Made by a program: the position numbers and the translations under genes
Shown: in pieces, positions 1-6,481 of the stretch
Position numbering within the stretch: position 1 is the first letter of the stretch
Layout: each line of letters begins with the position of its first letter
Assembly (NCBI GenBank): GCA_017984185.1
Contig: JAGNZX010000029.1
Span: 1-6,585, forward strand
DNA from: Minisyncoccota bacterium
GTDB lineage: Bacteria > Patescibacteriota > Minisyncoccia > Phycocordibacterales > UBA9973
Reading direction: 5' to 3'
DNA length: 6,585 bases
The notes under the pieces: model-generated
Told to the model about the DNA's origin: nothing
Seen by the model: the letters and a program-made list of their open reading frames with translations, nothing else
Database searches by the model: none

Positions 1-507
1 GTTCCAGATGATATGCAGGGGACAACTTTATATCCTTTAAATCAGCTCAAAGATAAATTTCCTGAATTGTATGTTACTAAATCAGAAAAATACAAAGATC
101 GTCCGCAAACGATGCAGTATTTTATTTCCAAGTTGGCGTGTCTATGGAATGACGTCTTGCACTTTTCTCCTGTTGATCCGGCAGAATTGAAACGAGCTTT
201 AGTTGAGGCAGGTTTTCAACCCAAAGAATTGAAATTTTTTCAGGTTGACCCAGATTTATTAGATCCGAGCAAAACCACAGTATATCTTTTTGCTGAACAA
301 ACTAGGGTAGCAGATTTACAATCGGGAGACTTTGTGGATTATGATCCAAGTAAATTGCCAGGATATGCGGCCGTATCTCAGGTGACCAGGGATTATTACA
401 AAGAAAGCAATGAGGCCGGAAAAATTCCTAAAGCTTTTGTGGGTGTTCCGCATATATTACACAAGGGGCCTATCGACATATCTGACTTGGAAGTCATTAC
501 AGTTTGA
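1..507 (+). CDS. Unrecognised protein, probably the C-terminal part of a longer gene
   Basis: I do not recognise this protein confidently. The frame is open to the first base of the window, so the gene probably begins upstream. The first ATG (base 13) would give 164 residues, but only 12 bases precede it and they show neither a ribosome site nor a promoter. Counted from that ATG, the chain is soluble, with no membrane segment or signal peptide. It has patches that look conserved rather than random: LYPLNQLKDKFPELY near the start, CLWNDVLHFSPVDP around residues 43-56, and a tail with VPHILHKGPIDIS. The aromatic WNDVLH patch and the PH..HKGPIDIS patch could be substrate-binding or structural elements, but I cannot assign a fold. 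It ends in TGA, 30 bases before the tRNA. Coding status is well supported by length and composition; function is unknown. Confidence 0.7.
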   Translation, partial: VPDDMQGTTLYPLNQLKDKFPELYVTKSEKYKDRPQTMQYFISKLACLWNDVLHFSPVDPAELKRALVEAGFQPKELKFFQVDPDLLDPSKTTVYLFAEQTRVADLQSGDFVDYDPSKLPGYAAVSQVTRDYYKESNEAGKIPKAFVGVPHILHKGPIDISDLEVITV

Positions 508-524
508 AAAATTTGTGGTAGTAT
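497..524 (+). promoter_or_regulatory. Possible promoter of the tRNA-Ser gene
   Basis: A -10 hexamer TAGTAT (519-524) is preceded by TG and one base (516-518), which makes an extended -10. A weak -35, TTACAG (497-502), lies 16 bp upstream inside the 3' end of the preceding gene. Initiation about 7 bases downstream would fall near 531, a few bases before the mature tRNA 5' end at 538. The tRNA could equally be cut from read-through of the upstream gene. Confidence 0.4.
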
Positions 525-537
525 GGGTTGGTTCTTT

Positions 538-624
538 GGAGGCGTCGCATAGTGGTCTAGTGCACCACCTTGGAAAGGTGGCATGGGAGAAATTCCATCG
601 AGAGTTCGAATCTCTCCGCCTCCG
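538..624 (+). tRNA. tRNA-Ser, anticodon GGA
   Basis: This is a complete class II cloverleaf of 87 nt. The acceptor stem GGAGGCG (538-544) pairs fully with CGCCTCC (617-623). The D stem is GCA/TGC (547-549 with 561-563), and its loop carries GG (554-555). The anticodon stem is CCACC/GGTGG (565-569 with 577-581) with loop TTGGAAA, placing GGA at 572-574; it reads UCC and UCU serine codons. The long variable arm (582-599) forms a 5-bp stem, 584-588 with 593-597, including one G-T pair, over a 4-base loop. This arm is typical of Ser tRNAs. The T arm is GAGAG/CTCTC with loop TTCGAAT. The discriminator is G624, as usual for tRNA-Ser. The next bases are CAG, so the CCA tail is not encoded and must be added by a nucleotidyltransferase. 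Confidence 0.97.
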
Positions 625-645
625 CAGTTTGAACGTAGTGAAAAA

Positions 646-672
646 GAAATTGGAGGCAAGACCTCCAATTTC
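646..672. terminator. Perfect 11-bp hairpin between tRNA-Ser and the helicase gene
   Basis: GAAATTGGAGG (646-656) pairs without mismatch with CCTCCAATTTC (662-672) around the 5-base loop CAAGA. An A-tract, AAAAA (641-645), lies on the left, so the run of T needed for an intrinsic terminator follows the hairpin only on the minus strand. On the plus strand the hairpin is followed by CAATACC, with just the stem's own TTT as a weak U-tract. It sits 21 bases after the tRNA and 54 bases before the helicase start, so ending or processing the tRNA transcript is the simplest role. A minus-strand terminator has no nearby minus-strand gene to serve. The structure is certain in sequence; its role is uncertain. 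Confidence 0.5.
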
Positions 673-691
673 CAATACCGCCAATAGAAAC

Positions 692-720
692 TTCATTTAG
701 GGCGAAGTTAGGAGTACAAT
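692..720 (+). promoter_or_regulatory. Predicted leaderless promoter of the helicase-nuclease gene
   Basis: A -10 hexamer TACAAT (715-720) lies 17 bp after a weak -35, TTCATT (692-697). Initiation 6 to 7 bases downstream would fall on the A of the start codon at 727, giving an mRNA without a leader. The only Shine-Dalgarno-like string, AGGAG (710-714), is 12 bases from the ATG, too far for efficient use, and would lie upstream of this transcription start. GAGGG abuts the ATG and is too close. Confidence 0.5.
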
Positions 721-726
721 AGAGGG

Positions 727-3723
727 ATGAAATCCAAGTTTGAAGAGGAATTTAATAAAGCCTATCAAAAACTCAATAAAAACCAGAAAGAGGCTGTGGA
801 TGCTATCGAGGGCCCAGTCATGGTGGTGGCTGGCCCAGGGACGGGGAAAACCCAGATTTTGGCCCTACGTATCGCCAATATTTTGAGGCAGACGGATGCC
901 AAGCCCGAAGATATTTTGGCTTTAACTTTTACCAACTCGGGGGTGATTTCCATGCGAGAGCGATTGGGCCAGATGATCGGCGACGCTGCTTATCGTATCA
1001 ACATTTTTACTTTCCATTCTTTTTGCGAAAAGACAATCAAGGATTTTCCATTTTATTTTAAGCGTTTTGTCGGCGCGCGAGTCATCAACGATCTCGAGCG
1101 GGTAGAAATTTTAGAAGCAATTTTAAAGAAGAATGATTTTTCAGAACTCTCGACTTTTAACGATGAATTTTATTTCTTGAAAGATATTGTGCGGGCTATC
1201 AACAATATCAAGAAAGAAGGTCTGTCGGTCAAACAATTTGCTGAGCTCATTCCAGCTTGGCGAAAAGATTTGTTGGCAAACGAAGATGTCTATTACAAGC
1301 GAGACTATGGAGAATATAAAAAAGGTGACATCAAGCCAGCCGAAAAAGAAAAAATTGATCACAAGATTGAAAAGGTTAACGAATTGCAAACCATATTTGG
1401 CTTGTATCAAGCCGAGCTAGAAAAACTCGGTCGTTACGATTTTTCAGATATGATTTTGTCGGTGTTGGCTGAGCTCGAGACCAATGCCGACCTCAAGGCC
1501 GATTTGTCTGAAAAGTTTCAATATGTTTTAGTCGATGAACACCAAGATACCAATCGCGGGCAAAATCGCCTGATCGAACTTTTGACTGATGCGCCACATC
1601 TCGAAGGCCGAGCCAATATTTTTGCGGTGGGAGATGAGAAGCAGTCTATCTATCGTTTTCAAGGCGCGAGTCGAGAGACCTTTCGACATTTTGAGAGTTT
1701 GTATAAAGATGTCAAAAATATCACCTTGGCCGACAATTATCGCTCGACCGCGCCGATACTAAACTCGGCGACTTCGCTCATAAAAAACACTCCCGACTTG
1801 GCCGAGACTGAATTTTTACAGACTCATAGTGAAAAGAATGAAAAGGTGATAGTGAGAGAATTTTCAAACTTCAAATTTGAGCTTTTGCATTTAGCCGACG
1901 ATATCAAGAAAAAAATTGATAATGGGGTCAAGCCTGGCGAAATCGCTGTGATATATCGAGCTCACAAATATGTCTATGACATCAAGTCGGTCTTTGATCA
2001 TCGCGAGATACCCTACACGATTTTATCGAAAGGGCATATTTTAAATGATGGCAATATTCGCAACTTGATTACGATTCTTCGAGTGGTTCACAATCCAAAC
2101 GATGAAGAATCTCTCGGTAAGGCTTTGTTTATAAATTTCTTGGGCCTAGATGCTTATGATTCGGTCCGAATTCTTGAGAAATTTAGACGGACACGCACTG
2201 AAGGCAAAAAGCATATTTTTGCTATTATCGAAAACAAAAAAGCTCTACAAGAAGCCGAAGTCAAAAATGCCGATAATTTTGTGGCTTTTGCTGAACTGAT
2301 TAAGAAATTGAAAACCGAATCCGAGATGGGAGATTTTCCAAATTTTTTCAAATCGTTTTTGGAAAGTTCTGGTTATTTGAAAATCATGCTCTCTTCGGCT
2401 GATGGCCAAGATCGACTTTTGAAAATCGACAAACTTTTTGATGAGATCAAAAAACAAGCCGGCGAACGAGCCGACTATAAACTCTCCAACTTCATATATT
2501 TTGTCGACGCCTTTTTGAAATACAATCTCGATATCGAATCGAGTGCGCCAGAGATTGTCGAAGGAGTGAACCTGATGACCGCCCACGGCTCCAAGGGTCG
2601 CGAGTTCGAATATGTATACATTATCAACGCAATTCGCCGAGGTTGGGAAAATAGTGGAGCCAATGGTGGTATTGATTTACCGATCGAAGAATACGAAGGC
2701 GATATCGAAGATGAACGCCGGCTATTTTATGTGGCCATGACCAGAGCCAAACACCACTTGGCCATATCTTTTTCACGCAGCGACAACGAGGGTCGGGAAA
2801 ATGAACCTTCAGAATTCTTGTCTCAGATTGACCCGGAAAGTATCGAGAGTGAAAATATGTCAGCCTTTGAAGAAAAAAACTTGAATCAATTATTTGATTT
2901 TGTGGCGCCGAATAAATCTCTAAAGTCGCTCCACCAAGCCGATTATATCCGGCAGATATTTTTCCGTCGGACTTTGAATGTCTCGGCCTTAAATAATTAT
3001 TTATCTTGCCCGCTAAGATATTTCTATAAAAACTTGTTACAAATTCCATCGAGCTATGAATCACGTCTGGAATTTGGTAGCGCCATCCATGAATCCCTCG
3101 AAGAATTTTTCCGCCGGTCCAAAGAAGCGGAAAAGATTTTACCCAAGGCTAAATTGCTAGCGAGTTTTAAAGAAATTTTGGAAGGTAAATCGTTTAGTGA
3201 TAAAGAAGAAAAGAAATTTAAAGAACGTGGAGAAGAATTGCTTTCTGAATATTACGATGCCTACGCCGACACTTGGACTCACAAGGTGGATTTGGAAAAA
3301 TATATCAAGCGAGATTTTGAAGTCGAGAGCGGGGAGAATATCACCATCAGTGGTATGATCGACAAGATCGAATACTCGGACGATTTGTTTGGTGGGCGAG
3401 TCAATATCGTCGACTACAAGACTGGGCGAAGTTTTTCGGAAAAAACAAAAGACGAAAAGAAAGATTACGAACGCCAGATTGTTTTCTACCATTTACTTTT
3501 GGATGGCTATGATGAAAATGTCACCATCAACCAAAGCATGCTTGATTTTATTGAGAAAAATAAAAAAGGTGTATTTGAGCAACATTCTTTTCCGGTGACC
3601 AAAGAAAAATTGGATGAGTTGAAAACGGAGATAAACACTTGTGTGCGAGAAGTTTTATCACTTGAATTTCTTAAGAAAGGTTGTGGCAAAAGAGATTGTG
3701 AATGGTGTGGACTTGGCCAATAA
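727..3723 (+). CDS. UvrD/PcrA/AddA-type superfamily 1 DNA helicase with C-terminal Fe-S PD-(D/E)XK nuclease domain
   Basis: This 998-residue protein is predicted to unwind DNA 3' to 5' using ATP and to cut the unwound strand, as RecBCD/AddAB-class enzymes do in end resection and break repair. The helicase motifs are in order: Q motif (Gln20), Walker A GPGTGKTQ (36-43), Ia LALTFTNS (64-71), Ib TFHSFC (95-100), DExx box VDEHQDTN (269-276), III VGDEKQSIYRFQGA (301-314), IV NYRS (337-340), V VNLMTAHGSKGREFE (614-628) and VI DERRLFYVAMTRAK (662-675). The nuclease domain (about 750-998) has His788 in GSAIHESLEEFF, Asp879 in GMIDKIEY, Asp896 and Lys898 in VDYKTG, and Gln917 in YERQIVFY. Cys761 with Cys986, Cys991 and Cys994 matches the one-plus-three cysteine layout of AddB/Cas4-type Fe-S nucleases. 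All catalytic residues appear intact. The ATG is chosen because a -10 element ends 6 bases before it. Tandem stops TAA TAG end the gene. The exact subfamily is not assigned. Confidence 0.95.
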   Translation: MKSKFEEEFNKAYQKLNKNQKEAVDAIEGPVMVVAGPGTGKTQILALRIANILRQTDAKPEDILALTFTNSGVISMRERLGQMIGDAAYRINIFTFHSFCEKTIKDFPFYFKRFVGARVINDLERVEILEAILKKNDFSELSTFNDEFYFLKDIVRAINNIKKEGLSVKQFAELIPAWRKDLLANEDVYYKRDYGEYKKGDIKPAEKEKIDHKIEKVNELQTIFGLYQAELEKLGRYDFSDMILSVLAELETNADLKADLSEKFQYVLVDEHQDTNRGQNRLIELLTDAPHLEGRANIFAVGDEKQSIYRFQGASRETFRHFESLYKDVKNITLADNYRSTAPILNSATSLIKNTPDLAETEFLQTHSEKNEKVIVREFSNFKFELLHLADDIKKKIDNGVKPGEIAVIYRAHKYVYDIKSVFDHREIPYTILSKGHILNDGNIRNLITILRVVHNPNDEESLGKALFINFLGLDAYDSVRILEKFRRTRTEGKKHIFAIIENKKALQEAEVKNADNFVAFAELIKKLKTESEMGDFPNFFKSFLESSGYLKIMLSSADGQDRLLKIDKLFDEIKKQAGERADYKLSNFIYFVDAFLKYNLDIESSAPEIVEGVNLMTAHGSKGREFEYVYIINAIRRGWENSGANGGIDLPIEEYEGDIEDERRLFYVAMTRAKHHLAISFSRSDNEGRENEPSEFLSQIDPESIESENMSAFEEKNLNQLFDFVAPNKSLKSLHQADYIRQIFFRRTLNVSALNNYLSCPLRYFYKNLLQIPSSYESRLEFGSAIHESLEEFFRRSKEAEKILPKAKLLASFKEILEGKSFSDKEEKKFKERGEELLSEYYDAYADTWTHKVDLEKYIKRDFEVESGENITISGMIDKIEYSDDLFGGRVNIVDYKTGRSFSEKTKDEKKDYERQIVFYHLLLDGYDENVTINQSMLDFIEKNKKGVFEQHSFPVTKEKLDELKTEINTCVREVLSLEFLKKGCGKRDCEWCGLGQ

Positions 3724-3736
3724 TAGGTAATATAAA
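3708..3736 (+). promoter_or_regulatory. Predicted leaderless promoter of the glutamate-rich small gene
   Basis: TGGACT (3708-3713), inside the last codons of the helicase gene, lies 17 bp before TATAAA (3731-3736), which ends 5 bases before the ATG at 3742. TAATAT (3728-3733) is an overlapping alternative -10. No Shine-Dalgarno is seen at a usable distance. The gene could also be read as a second cistron from the helicase promoter, since only 18 bases separate them. Confidence 0.45.
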
Positions 3737-3741
3737 AAACT

Positions 3742-4026
3742 ATGTTTCACTTTATGACAAAAGAAGAGCAAGAGGCTGAACTCGAACGAGAGAGGGAATT
3801 TCAGCGTAAACTCGAGGAAGAATTGGAGTTGGAGCTCAAACAGGAAAGGGAAGAAAAGCTAGAAAGGGCGAAAGAAGAAGAAATCAAAAAAGAACTTGAA
3901 GAAGATGTTGAGTTACAGAGTGAATTGGAAGATGAGCGAAAAAAAGAATCTGAGTCGGATGATGAATTTCAAGAGATGATAGAACTCGAAGCAGAAATTG
4001 AAAACGAATCTTCGGGTGGGGACTAG
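3742..4026 (+). CDS. Small, extremely glutamate-rich, helical protein of unknown function
   Basis: This 94-residue protein is not recognised as a member of any family. By hand count 35 residues are Glu and 5 Asp, against 9 Lys and 6 Arg, for a net charge near -25. From about residue 7 to 88 it is a nearly unbroken run of Glu/Lys/Arg/Gln with periodic Leu, Ile and Val, and has no proline. Glycine appears only at the extreme C-terminus (SSGGD). This predicts one long helix, either a coiled coil or a charged single alpha-helix. It has no cysteine, signal peptide or membrane segment. The first ATG is preferred because it sits just behind a -10 element; a second ATG at 3754 would shorten it by four residues. 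It lies 18 bases after the helicase gene, and its TAG stop overlaps that of the convergent exporter gene. A spurious ORF in purine-rich DNA is possible, but promoter placement and the snug boundaries favour a real gene. Confidence 0.7.
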   Translation: MFHFMTKEEQEAELEREREFQRKLEEELELELKQEREEKLERAKEEEIKKELEEDVELQSELEDERKKESESDDEFQEMIELEAEIENESSGGD

Positions 4027-6395
4027 AGTGCGGTATCAACTTTCCCTTTTTCCATTTGTATTCTGAAGTTACAATTTAATTTACTTACAAAGTCTCTGTC
4101 GTGACTGATGACTATAAATGTGACATCTGGACGAGCCGCTTTTTCTTTTTTTATTATTTCTACAATATCATCTTTAGTCTTTTCGTCTATAGAAGCCGTC
4201 GGCTCGTCTAGAAAAACTAACTTGGAATTTGTATTACGAATTTTTAGAAGAACTCGAGCGACACCAATACGAGATGCTTCTCCGCCGGAAGTCGTCCCCA
4301 TATCTCCGCGCCCACCCTTGAGTGGTTCATTAATATTTTTAAATCTTTCTCCTAATCCAACTTCTCGAAGAACACCTTCAACCATACTATCATTTACTTC
4401 TTCTCTTAAACCAAAAATCACGTTTTTTCTTACCGTATCTTCGAGAATGTAAGGGAATTGAGATAAATAGCTCACAGCTGCATATATGGAATCCTCACCA
4501 CTTCTTTTGATTTTATCCATATTTACTTCTCCTAGTCGCACTTCTCCAGCTGTGGGCTTGTAGTATCCTGAAATTACTTTCATTAAAGTAGTCTTACCCG
4601 CGCCACTGGATCCAGTCAAATCCACCATTGAACCTTGAGGAATATGTAGTTTAGGAATTTCTAAAATTGTTTTTCCTTCAAAAGTTATTTCAACATTTTC
4701 TAAATCAATGTTGCTTGATTTTATTTCACGCATTCCTACGCGACCTTTTTCTTTCTCGCGTTCTTCTTCTGCATAGCCGTTGAACATTAGATCCATTTCT
4801 TGAATTTCGGTGAAAGCCTCAATGAGAAGTGCTTTGGAGCTAATCATCTTGGCAATAGATTGTTGGAAGTTTCCAGAATATAACAAAGATGCCACAAACA
4901 TGTCTGGCGATGCGCCAACAAGGAAACTTGTTATTCCAGCTATTATATAATTTAAAGACCCAGTAAGCTCGGCCACATTGTCTCGGATTTTACCAATATA
5001 ATCTCGGTCAGATATTGCTTGTCGCTCTTTGGTCAACAAGGTTGACATATGTGTAGACAATTCTTCTTTCATTCCTGAAAGCACTACTTCTAGATGAGCA
5101 GCTAGCTGTTCTGATATTTGCTTTGCCACTTTTTTCCTTTGTTCTCGTGCTAATCTGGTTTTGCTTTGCCATCCAGTTGTTTTTTCTATATATTCATCCA
5201 AAGCAATCATTACTCCTGCTCCTAACACTGTAGCACCAGCCAGGGTCGGGCTCTTGTTGAAAAGCACGGCTGCGCTAGTGGCTAGAGTCACACAGGCAGG
5301 TAAAATGTCAAAACTAATAAGACGAAACACATCTTCATAACCCTCTCTAGCTTTCGCAATATTGTCTTTTATTCTATCTGCGCCAAAGGTAGCCATCTGG
5401 TCAGCTGGAAATTCAGCTAAATTTGTTGCAATAGTTTGTCCGATACCTCGTTCTTTACTAAAATTTTTATCTAAAAATTCTGTGAAATTTTTTTCAACAT
5501 TAATAGAAATTCCCGCTGCTCCAGCGGTTAAAAGAGCGTAAAGCCCGATTTGTGTTATTAACTCAGTACCACCACCTTCCACAGCTTTTGCGATAAATTG
5601 AGGTGCGTAACCATTTATAAATGCCGGTACTAAAAGGCCAGCAGATAATGCCGTGTATTTGGTTTTATCCCCATGCATAAACTTTTTAAAGATTGACCCA
5701 ATTTTTACTAGAATCTTAATATCGTGAACCTCGAGTTTATCCAGGTCTTCTAGCTTGCAAATATTGACGAGTTCGAGTATTTCTTGGTCGGTAAAACCAG
5801 CACTCGAATATTTTTCTTGTAGTTTTTCGGCAACTACCTTTTTTTTATCTTTTTCTGAGTAAAAATTTAATCTACGACCAGCATTTTCTGCAACTACATC
5901 TTGTTCAGCGGCTTCTACATTTTTTTTAAATCTCGCAGAGTTTTGAGCCATTCGAAAAGTATCGAAGTATAACTCTAAAGAGCTTAATAAAGCCTCTTCG
6001 TTGCCCGACAATAAACGCAATCGGTTTTCTGCCGTTACTACTCGAATTTCACCATCATCGTCTATTGTAGCGGTACCCTCGTTGTTGGGATTTTTATAGT
6101 TTGCAATTTTTAGAGCTAACTGAGTTATTTGTTGGCGAAGGAAAATTTCAATATCATCTAAGTATTCTGCTTTTCCAACTTGTTCAACAATGTGTTTACG
6201 CACATCGAGCATTTCTTGTACGAACTCTTGGGGAACTTGTTCTGTACCAAAAATTTCTAAACAAATATCCTTTATATGAGCTAAGTGCTCTTTTTTTGCT
6301 TTCATCAAATCATCCCGAGTTTGTTTCATTTCTTCTGTTTGTCTCAGTGTTGATTTTGGAGATAATTTTGGGTTTTTCGCATATCCTTCATTCAT
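4023..6395 (-). CDS. ABC exporter-like protein: fused membrane and ATPase domains with a long soluble N-terminal extension
   Basis: This 790-residue predicted inner-membrane transporter has an unknown substrate. Residues 1-240 are soluble, charged and largely helical, with no match I recognise. About six hydrophobic segments follow, near 249-267, 280-298, 358-380, 383-400, 479-495 and 497-515. A long charged helical stretch (about 410-475) containing EVVLSGMKEE resembles the intracellular loop of type IV ABC exporters. The ATPase domain (about 561-790) has Walker A GSSGAGKTT (595-603), Q-loop Gln646, signature TTSGGEASR (701-709), Walker B LVFLDEP (726-732), D-loop ASID and H-loop His765 in VISHDRDF. 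The signature differs from LSGGQ at two positions, but the nucleotide-handling residues are present. As a half-transporter it should act as a homodimer or heterodimer. The ATG at 6395 is preferred over an in-frame TTG at 6413, because a perfect TATAAT lies between them. It converges on the glutamate-rich gene and diverges from probable trhO. Confidence 0.88.
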   Translation of the reverse strand: MNEGYAKNPKLSPKSTLRQTEEMKQTRDDLMKAKKEHLAHIKDICLEIFGTEQVPQEFVQEMLDVRKHIVEQVGKAEYLDDIEIFLRQQITQLALKIANYKNPNNEGTATIDDDGEIRVVTAENRLRLLSGNEEALLSSLELYFDTFRMAQNSARFKKNVEAAEQDVVAENAGRRLNFYSEKDKKKVVAEKLQEKYSSAGFTDQEILELVNICKLEDLDKLEVHDIKILVKIGSIFKKFMHGDKTKYTALSAGLLVPAFINGYAPQFIAKAVEGGGTELITQIGLYALLTAGAAGISINVEKNFTEFLDKNFSKERGIGQTIATNLAEFPADQMATFGADRIKDNIAKAREGYEDVFRLISFDILPACVTLATSAAVLFNKSPTLAGATVLGAGVMIALDEYIEKTTGWQSKTRLAREQRKKVAKQISEQLAAHLEVVLSGMKEELSTHMSTLLTKERQAISDRDYIGKIRDNVAELTGSLNYIIAGITSFLVGASPDMFVASLLYSGNFQQSIAKMISSKALLIEAFTEIQEMDLMFNGYAEEEREKEKGRVGMREIKSSNIDLENVEITFEGKTILEIPKLHIPQGSMVDLTGSSGAGKTTLMKVISGYYKPTAGEVRLGEVNMDKIKRSGEDSIYAAVSYLSQFPYILEDTVRKNVIFGLREEVNDSMVEGVLREVGLGERFKNINEPLKGGRGDMGTTSGGEASRIGVARVLLKIRNTNSKLVFLDEPTASIDEKTKDDIVEIIKKEKAARPDVTFIVISHDRDFVSKLNCNFRIQMEKGKVDTAL

Positions 6396-6402
6396 ATATG
6401 GA

Positions 6403-6432
6403 ATTATAGTCAATTATGGAACTCTTTGTCCA
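6403..6432 (-). promoter_or_regulatory. Predicted leaderless promoter of the ABC exporter gene
   Basis: On the minus strand a consensus TATAAT (6408 down to 6403) lies 18 bp after TGGACA (6432 down to 6427), a one-mismatch match to TTGACA. Seven bases separate the -10 from the ATG at 6395, so transcription should start at or next to the start codon. This is the best promoter in the window. There is no Shine-Dalgarno before the ATG. Confidence 0.65.
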
Positions 6433-6446
6433 ATATGAAAAGAATC

Positions 6447-6475
6447 TTGTATTTTTACCTTTTTACCGTTAAGAT
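6447..6475 (+). promoter_or_regulatory. Predicted leaderless promoter of the probable trhO gene
   Basis: TTGTAT (6447-6452) and TAAGAT (6470-6475) are separated by exactly 17 bp, and the -10 ends 6 bases before the ATG at 6482. It is back to back with the exporter promoter, with 14 bp between the two -35 elements. A protein bound between them could affect both genes, although I see no clear operator. Confidence 0.55.
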
Positions 6476-6481
6476 AAGTTT

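Noticed and set aside
396..700. Overlapping frames on both strands across the tRNA and hairpin
   Set aside because: They run through an unambiguous tRNA-Ser and lack promoters or family-like motifs; they are chance frames.
710..714. AGGAG as ribosome binding site of the helicase gene
   Set aside because: It is 12 bases from the ATG and just upstream of a TACAAT -10 element, so it would probably not be in the mRNA.
2624..3064. 146-codon minus-strand frame inside the helicase gene
   Set aside because: It lies opposite a region with intact helicase motif VI and the start of the nuclease domain, and its product has no recognisable motif.
4020..4060. Possible terminator at the convergent junction, because of a T-run near 4047-4051
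   Set aside because: No stable inverted repeat precedes the T-run, so an intrinsic terminator cannot be supported.
4108..4452. Plus-strand frame opposite the exporter ATPase domain
   Set aside because: It is the antisense shadow of the signature and Walker B region of a clear ABC ATPase.
6101..6409. Plus-strand frame opposite the exporter N-terminus, weakly hydrophobic
   Set aside because: The minus-strand frame continues uninterrupted into a real ABC protein and has a strong promoter; the plus frame has none.
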